In this document: positions 48,655 through 53,589 of the stretch, one piece after another
Layout of the letters: each line of letters starts with the position of its first letter
How positions within the stretch are numbered: position 1 is the first letter of the stretch
Origin: UBA6065 sp036565605
GTDB taxonomy: Bacteria > Patescibacteriota > Minisyncoccia > Phycocordibacterales > UBA6065
Length of the DNA: 53,589 nucleotides
Direction of reading: 5' to 3'
Assembly (NCBI GenBank): GCA_036565605.1
Contig: DATCXV010000028.1
Span: forward strand, 1 to 53,589
Made by a program: the position numbers and the translations under genes
Notes under the pieces: model-generated
The model's database searches: none
Told to the model about the DNA's origin: nothing
The model's input: only the letters and a program-made list of their open reading frames with translations

Positions 48655-51600
48655 TTGAACCAGGATTTCGACAAAATCCCAGCAGGCGATCTTAAGTGGC
48701 TTTCGATGTCCGAAGCCGCATCGCTTACACCGTACTCGGCCGAGTACCTTTCTTTGCTTGCACGCAGGAAGAAGCTTTCGGCAAAGAAGATCGGAAAGAC
48801 CTGGTACACCACCAAAGCCGTACTCGACGAGTACATGAAGCGCCAGATGATCCGCACCCAGGTACTTCAGGGTGGCAATCTTTCTGCTCTTCAGATGGCA
48901 GAAGCTCCAAGGGAGACTATCAAAGAAGTTGCGGAGCCAGAGATTGCAGCTCCGCGACCTGCGGTTGTTTCGGCTGCGCCGGTCGCTAATCATCCCGAGA
49001 CAAAGCATATCCGCACGTATCAGCACGATTTGAAGACGTATCTCGAAAATCTTCATGCTCACAAGGAGGCTCCGTCTGTGCTGGTTCCTACGGTCGAAAA
49101 AAAGGCTGTGCCTGCGATCGAGCTTGCAGTTCCTGTAAAAGCTTTGTCCTCGTTCGTGCCGAATGTGCCTAAGCCTATCGTTGCGCCAGTTGTTGCTGTA
49201 AAGCCGGTAGCTCAAGCTCCTGTTCAGAATTTGGATGCTATTGCTTTGACATTGGCAGAGATCTCGAAAAAGCTTGAATCACTTCAGGCATCCCGCGCTG
49301 CGGAACCGGTTCAGGCTGTGTCTCGCTCTGGCTTTGTGCGCAATAATCCTTTTGTTACGGCATCGCGCATTGCGTTCAGCAAGAAGCCGTTGGCGTTCGT
49401 GACGATCGTGACTGTTCTGTTCTTCACGATCTTCCCGACGCCGTTTGTTTATGGCTTTGTGGACAAAATCTATACTGCCGTCAAAAAGTCTGTCTTTGAT
49501 GCCTCGACGGTTATGGGATTCCGCCCAGGCACACACGAGAATGAAATCTTGCTCTTGGATAAGGAAGGTAATGTTTCGATTATGGGTCATATCGAGACCG
49601 AAGGACAGTTCCGCTCGTATGCTAAAGACGGCATTGCGCCGATCGTTGTTGATTCGAAGACCGAAGTTAAGAATTTGAACGCTGAATTTGTCGGTGGAGT
49701 TCCGGCGAGCGGATTCACCCTGGCTTATGTCACCAAGAACGGTGCGGTTACAACTGATGATGTTTTCTTTGAAGGATCAGTCGAAGTGGGAAAGACGCTC
49801 TTGGTTAAAGGTGCGACAAAGCTTCTTTCCAGCGTACAGGTCGATGGAGATATTGCAGTCTTCGGCGATGCGCACTTCAATCGCTCTCTTCATGTAAATG
49901 GTCCAGCGTATCTTGATGCGATCGTAAACACGGGTACCGCATCGCTTGGCAATGTTTCGGTCTCGCGCAATATAAGTGTTCGCGGATCGATCGATGTTGG
50001 TCAGGCAGTGGTTGCACGCTCGGGATCGTTCCGTCGACTTTCGACGGGAGACTTCGAAGCGACTGGCGAAATCGCATTGGGCAATCCTTCGGATACGATT
50101 ACGATCGACGCTAAAAATCTTTCGATCACTGACGATGGCGGAGCAACCTTCCATGCAGGCGTGAGCGTCGCAGACGATCTTTCGGTCGGCGGCACCATTA
50201 CAGCGTCGGCACTTTCGGTCGGCTCGCTCTCGGTGTCATCGATCCTTGCTAATGGTGTCACGCTCGGAGATCTGATCGCGTCGTCGACAATTGCAGAATT
50301 CTCGACAACAACGAATGCTACGACGACTAATTTGTTCGCGCAGTCGCTTTCGTCACTTTTTGCGGACATAGCATCGTTGGTTGCTGATGACATATCAGTC
50401 GGTGCGCTCACGGCCGAACGTTCAACTACGACGCAGTCGACATCGACCAGTGCTTTTGCAGAAAATCTGTCCGCAACCAATGCGACTACCACCAATTCGT
50501 ACGCTACGCGCTCATATATAGAGAGCCTGATCGCAGAGAGTGCTATTATTTCGAGCCTTGTCTCGTCTGATGCTACTTCCACAAATGCAACTTCCACAAA
50601 CCTTTTCGCGCAGAGCTTGCGCGCGACGGGTCTTTCTGCGGGCAGCGCTTCAATAGACGATGCAACGATTGCTTCGCTTCAGTTCACGAACGCTACTGGT
50701 ACCGCTGCGACGACAACGAATCTTTTCTCGTCATTCGCAAGGATCACTACGGGTGTCATTGATAGTTTCTCGTCGACGCTTTCCAACATTTCATCGCTTG
50801 TTGCAGACAATATCGATGTTGGTGCTCTGACTGTAACGAATTCTACGACCACTAACGCTACGACTACCAATCTGTATTCGTCGGTGGCGACGATTGGTGG
50901 TGACACACTTGTTGTCGATAGCTCGCACAATGTAGGCATCGGCACTTCTTCGCCGTCGCAGAAACTTTCCATCGCAGGTAATGCATATATCGCGGGTAAC
51001 ACTTACACAGCAGGCAACGGAACGACTACGGGCGTTATCGCGGTCACAGGAACAGGTACCTCGACCTTCTCGGGAGATGTAAGCGTTGCTGGTAACTTGT
51101 CTTTCGGTTCGGGTACTGGAAATACAATTGCGATCAATTCGGCCGTAGCATCGAATCTTGTTCCAGATACTAATATTATGCGCGACATAGGTTCGCCGTC
51201 TTATTACTGGAGGACCGGATATTTCGATACTATTAATGTAAACAGCATCTCGGCTGCTTCGACAACAATTGCAGGTACTGCATCGAATGATTTCACCATC
51301 AATTCAAATAACGTTTCCGTTGATGCTGAAGATTCGAACCTTATCTTTAAGCGCGGCGCAGTAACCCCGAATGCAGTCTTGGGTTGGAGCTCAGTAGATA
51401 AGAGGTTCTCATTCAACCAGCCGCTCTTCATTCAGAACGCATCAAACGGTACGGGCGTCACGTTGGATATCCGAGGCAACTCTGCTCAGACGGGAAATCT
51501 TTTCCAGGTCTCATCGTCAACGGGTAGCATGTATTTGACGGTCGCTAACAATGGCAACGTCGGCATCGGCACTTCTTCACCATCGCAGGCTTTGTCGGTG

Positions 51601-53589
51601 CAGGGCAATGGATTGTTCTCGGGCAATGTTTCGGCGTCGAATATTACTGCAACCGGAACGATCACGGCAAACAATTTGGCTGTCGGAGGTTCGGTCGCGT
51701 ACACAGGTACTGGTACGACGACGTTTGCGGGTGACATTTTGGCTCGCGGCATAAGCGCATGGAAATACTTGGAAGCTCCGTTCATCCAGGCAACGTCATC
51801 GACGGCAACTTCAACTTTTGCTGGCAATATGAGCTTGGGCGGAAATTTGGAAATGACGGGCGCCGACAAATCTATTTCGCTTCGAAACGGTGCAATTAAT
51901 ATTTTGGATATCTCTGGCAATACTCGTTACGAGGCGAACGGATATGTGGGAGTCAAGTTCGATAAAGATAACAGTGGAGCGGTATCGGATGGCTTCTATG
52001 TTCAGGATGGATCGGGCAGCACTCATTTCATCGTCAATAACAGCGGCAACGTTGGCATTGGTACATCATCGCCGGTCGACAAGCTCAACATCAAGACTGC
52101 AGACAATTCGTACGGTCTTGGCATAGTTTCAACCGGAGTCGATGGAACATATAACGGCATTCGTTTCGGTTATGACAATGCAAGCAATGGCACATTCTTC
52201 CTGGGTAATATCCAGGCAATTAAGGAAGCAGGTGGTGGAGGCGATCTCGTCCTTAACTCGGCTTCGTCGTTTGCGACATACAACACAAATCAGCTCGTAC
52301 TCTCGCGTGCTGGTAATGTTGGTGTTGGCACCTCTTCGCCGTCGCAAGCTTTGTCGGTACAAGGTAATGGATTGTTCTCGGGTAATATTTTGGCGGCGAA
52401 TGTTACTGCAACGGGTACGCTTAATACCAATTTCATAAGCAGCACGAATGCACCTCTGACAATCATGAGGAACAACGGCACCGCGAATGCTGCGATTTCC
52501 TTGAGTGACACGACAGGTGCTGCAGGTGGCCGCATCACTACCGCGGGATCGAATTCTCTTGTCTTCGCAAGTTACAACGGTGGTACCGAATATGCACGCT
52601 TCACAAGCTCGGGTAGTTTGGGCATCGGTACAACGACCCCCATGTCGACGTTGGCGGTTGTTGGTCCAACAAGCGGCGCCTCGACTGCTATGACGCTCTC
52701 GAGAGGAGCCAATGGTAATTTCTGGAACTTTAATCTCGATAACAATAATTTCGGACTCTCGTATAACACCAGTACAGCTGGCCAAGAAAAGTTTGTAGTG
52801 ACGTCGGGAGGAAACGTAGGTGTCGGTACTACTACTCCTCAATACCTTCTCGATGTTGCGAACACAATTCGCTCTACTACGAACACTTCGGGTTCAGCTG
52901 CAAACTTGCGCTTGGAGAATTTCCAATCAGGTGGTGCCTTCGAATGGCGCGTTGGTGGTACAGCATCGAGCCTTGGTGCCGGAACCCTTGGTCTTACTAA
53001 TGGAGGTGGAAGCTCAACCTTCTTGGCTGTTAACTCGTCAGGTAACGTCGGAATCGGGACCACTTCGCCGTCGCAAAAACTTTCGGTTCAGGGAAGTGGT
53101 CTTTTCTTGAACGATGTGACTGCGGCGAATGTGGTCGCGATCGATCCGAATGCTACCTCGACATTTGCCGGAGGTATTACCGGACCAGGCAACTTCGGTG
53201 TACAGTCGTCATCGGGTCGTGTCGGTATTGGTACGGCTCCGGCAGCAGGCATTAGCCTGAGCGTAAAGCAGATTGGCAGCGATCAGCCGCTTTATGTCTA
53301 TGATTCAAGCAATAATGTTGTCGCACGCGTAACTAATAACGGTCATCTTGTCCTCCGGCCTAATTCTTCAACCGATACTGTAGATATCAACTCGAACGGT
53401 GCTTCGTATTTCAATGGCGGCAACGTCGGAATCGGAACAAACAATCCTATTGCCGCAAAGCTCTCGATTGACACCAACGTTGCGGCGAAATCAGCGTCTA
53501 TTAACATAACTAACTCTGCGGGCGGCGCTGGAAATACAACGGGACTTACATTTGGATCGGGTAATTACGGCTTCATTGATTTCGATCCG
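48655..53589 (+). CDS. Giant HTH - transmembrane - VGIGT-repeat fibre protein (3' partial)
   Basis: The frame runs off the right edge; 1645 residues are visible. Residues about 15-62 are an excisionase/MerR-like helix-turn-helix (LTPYSAEYLSLLARRKKL, KIGKTWYTTKAVLDEYM). A Pro/Ala/Val-rich linker leads to one membrane helix (about 246-266, LAFVTIVTVLFFTIFPTPFVY), giving an N-in, C-out topology. Outside follow beta-helix-like modules (VQVDGDIAVFGDAHFNRSLHVNG), Thr/Ser/Ala repeats around TTTNATTTNLF, and at least nine VGIGT-[TS]-SP modules like those in the 1-6666 protein. The start is TTG at 48655 because it keeps the conserved DLKWLS lead; ATG at 48706 is possible. Probably a surface fibre whose cytoplasmic part binds DNA; the role is unknown. 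Confidence 0.8.
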   Translation, partial: MNQDFDKIPAGDLKWLSMSEAASLTPYSAEYLSLLARRKKLSAKKIGKTWYTTKAVLDEYMKRQMIRTQVLQGGNLSALQMAEAPRETIKEVAEPEIAAPRPAVVSAAPVANHPETKHIRTYQHDLKTYLENLHAHKEAPSVLVPTVEKKAVPAIELAVPVKALSSFVPNVPKPIVAPVVAVKPVAQAPVQNLDAIALTLAEISKKLESLQASRAAEPVQAVSRSGFVRNNPFVTASRIAFSKKPLAFVTIVTVLFFTIFPTPFVYGFVDKIYTAVKKSVFDASTVMGFRPGTHENEILLLDKEGNVSIMGHIETEGQFRSYAKDGIAPIVVDSKTEVKNLNAEFVGGVPASGFTLAYVTKNGAVTTDDVFFEGSVEVGKTLLVKGATKLLSSVQVDGDIAVFGDAHFNRSLHVNGPAYLDAIVNTGTASLGNVSVSRNISVRGSIDVGQAVVARSGSFRRLSTGDFEATGEIALGNPSDTITIDAKNLSITDDGGATFHAGVSVADDLSVGGTITASALSVGSLSVSSILANGVTLGDLIASSTIAEFSTTTNATTTNLFAQSLSSLFADIASLVADDISVGALTAERSTTTQSTSTSAFAENLSATNATTTNSYATRSYIESLIAESAIISSLVSSDATSTNATSTNLFAQSLRATGLSAGSASIDDATIASLQFTNATGTAATTTNLFSSFARITTGVIDSFSSTLSNISSLVADNIDVGALTVTNSTTTNATTTNLYSSVATIGGDTLVVDSSHNVGIGTSSPSQKLSIAGNAYIAGNTYTAGNGTTTGVIAVTGTGTSTFSGDVSVAGNLSFGSGTGNTIAINSAVASNLVPDTNIMRDIGSPSYYWRTGYFDTINVNSISAASTTIAGTASNDFTINSNNVSVDAEDSNLIFKRGAVTPNAVLGWSSVDKRFSFNQPLFIQNASNGTGVTLDIRGNSAQTGNLFQVSSSTGSMYLTVANNGNVGIGTSSPSQALSVQGNGLFSGNVSASNITATGTITANNLAVGGSVAYTGTGTTTFAGDILARGISAWKYLEAPFIQATSSTATSTFAGNMSLGGNLEMTGADKSISLRNGAINILDISGNTRYEANGYVGVKFDKDNSGAVSDGFYVQDGSGSTHFIVNNSGNVGIGTSSPVDKLNIKTADNSYGLGIVSTGVDGTYNGIRFGYDNASNGTFFLGNIQAIKEAGGGGDLVLNSASSFATYNTNQLVLSRAGNVGVGTSSPSQALSVQGNGLFSGNILAANVTATGTLNTNFISSTNAPLTIMRNNGTANAAISLSDTTGAAGGRITTAGSNSLVFASYNGGTEYARFTSSGSLGIGTTTPMSTLAVVGPTSGASTAMTLSRGANGNFWNFNLDNNNFGLSYNTSTAGQEKFVVTSGGNVGVGTTTPQYLLDVANTIRSTTNTSGSAANLRLENFQSGGAFEWRVGGTASSLGAGTLGLTNGGGSSTFLAVNSSGNVGIGTTSPSQKLSVQGSGLFLNDVTAANVVAIDPNATSTFAGGITGPGNFGVQSSSGRVGIGTAPAAGISLSVKQIGSDQPLYVYDSSNNVVARVTNNGHLVLRPNSSTDTVDINSNGASYFNGGNVGIGTNNPIAAKLSIDTNVAAKSASINITNSAGGAGNTTGLTFGSGNYGFIDFDP

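Noticed and set aside
48612..48695. 27-codon upstream frame as a real leader peptide
   Set aside because: Its ATG follows the -10 by 15 bases without a Shine-Dalgarno and its sequence shows no stall or attenuation pattern; kept only as a note.

Overview
The window looks like a chromosomal stretch of a Patescibacteria/CPR bacterium of the Candidatus Paceibacteria (Parcubacteria, OD1) type. The reasons are the giant surface proteins built on VGIGT-[TS]-[TS]-P repeats, the LTPYSAEYLSLLARR type helix-turn-helix fused to a membrane-anchored fibre, compact or reduced versions of housekeeping genes (prolyl-tRNA synthetase without an editing insert, a short MreD, a P-loop-less delta-prime-like protein, a PriA whose helicase motifs have decayed), a serine-recombinase tail of the kind common in this group, and many starts placed 6-7 bases after a -10 box. 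The code is standard (TGA is used as stop) and base composition is roughly balanced, with A+T-richer patches at 8.2-10.4 kb and 27-28 kb. A lineage such as Kaiserbacteria is possible but cannot be fixed from here.

Layout. 1-6.7 kb: C-terminal part of a giant fibre with an S74 self-cleaving chaperone domain. 6.7-8.1 kb: ECF sigma factor and a membrane protein, probably its partner. 8.1-11.9 kb: tRNA-Asn followed by a probable integrated island (serine recombinase remnant, flavin amine oxidase, MBL-fold hydrolase, GtrA, a TIM-barrel protein) closed by a 16-bp repeat of the tRNA end. 11.9-17 kb: two VOC proteins, a small charged peptide and a 1314-residue Ig-repeat surface protein. 17-24.4 kb: hpf, fmt/def, degenerate priA, a DUF892 protein, murA and single-gene hypothetical units. 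24.4-31.5 kb: mreB1, a second sigma factor, holB-like gene, an A+T-rich Rossmann protein, frr, an RseP-type protease, proS. 31.5-35.5 kb: an apparent three-way-junction RNA, then mreB2-mreC-mreD-mrdA. 35.5-37.5 kb: greA-lysS. 38-43 kb: a short dcw cluster mraZ-rsmH-ftsL-ftsI-murF. 43-48.4 kb: small hypotheticals, tRNA-Glu, yqeY/rmuC (divergent), rplU, a MerR-like regulator, lepB. 48.6 kb to the right edge: the first 1645 residues of a second giant fibre, with an N-terminal DNA-binding domain and a transmembrane segment.

How it fits together. Much of the window serves the envelope: peptidoglycan synthesis and its cytoskeleton (murA, two mreB, mreCD, mrdA, ftsI, murF), membrane proteolysis (RseP-like, LepB) and three large surface proteins. 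The most notable candidates are: (1) the HTH-membrane-fibre protein, topologically suited to be a site-2-protease-released regulator and preceded by a perfect 21-bp palindrome; (2) a structured RNA between proS and mreB2; (3) a very regular leaderless start architecture, including two divergent genes that share one self-complementary -10 element; (4) a PriA fold that kept its zinc cysteines but lost its helicase motifs; (5) the tRNA-Asn island. Single-gene hypothetical units often have Shine-Dalgarno sites or canonical -35/-10 promoters, in contrast to many core genes.
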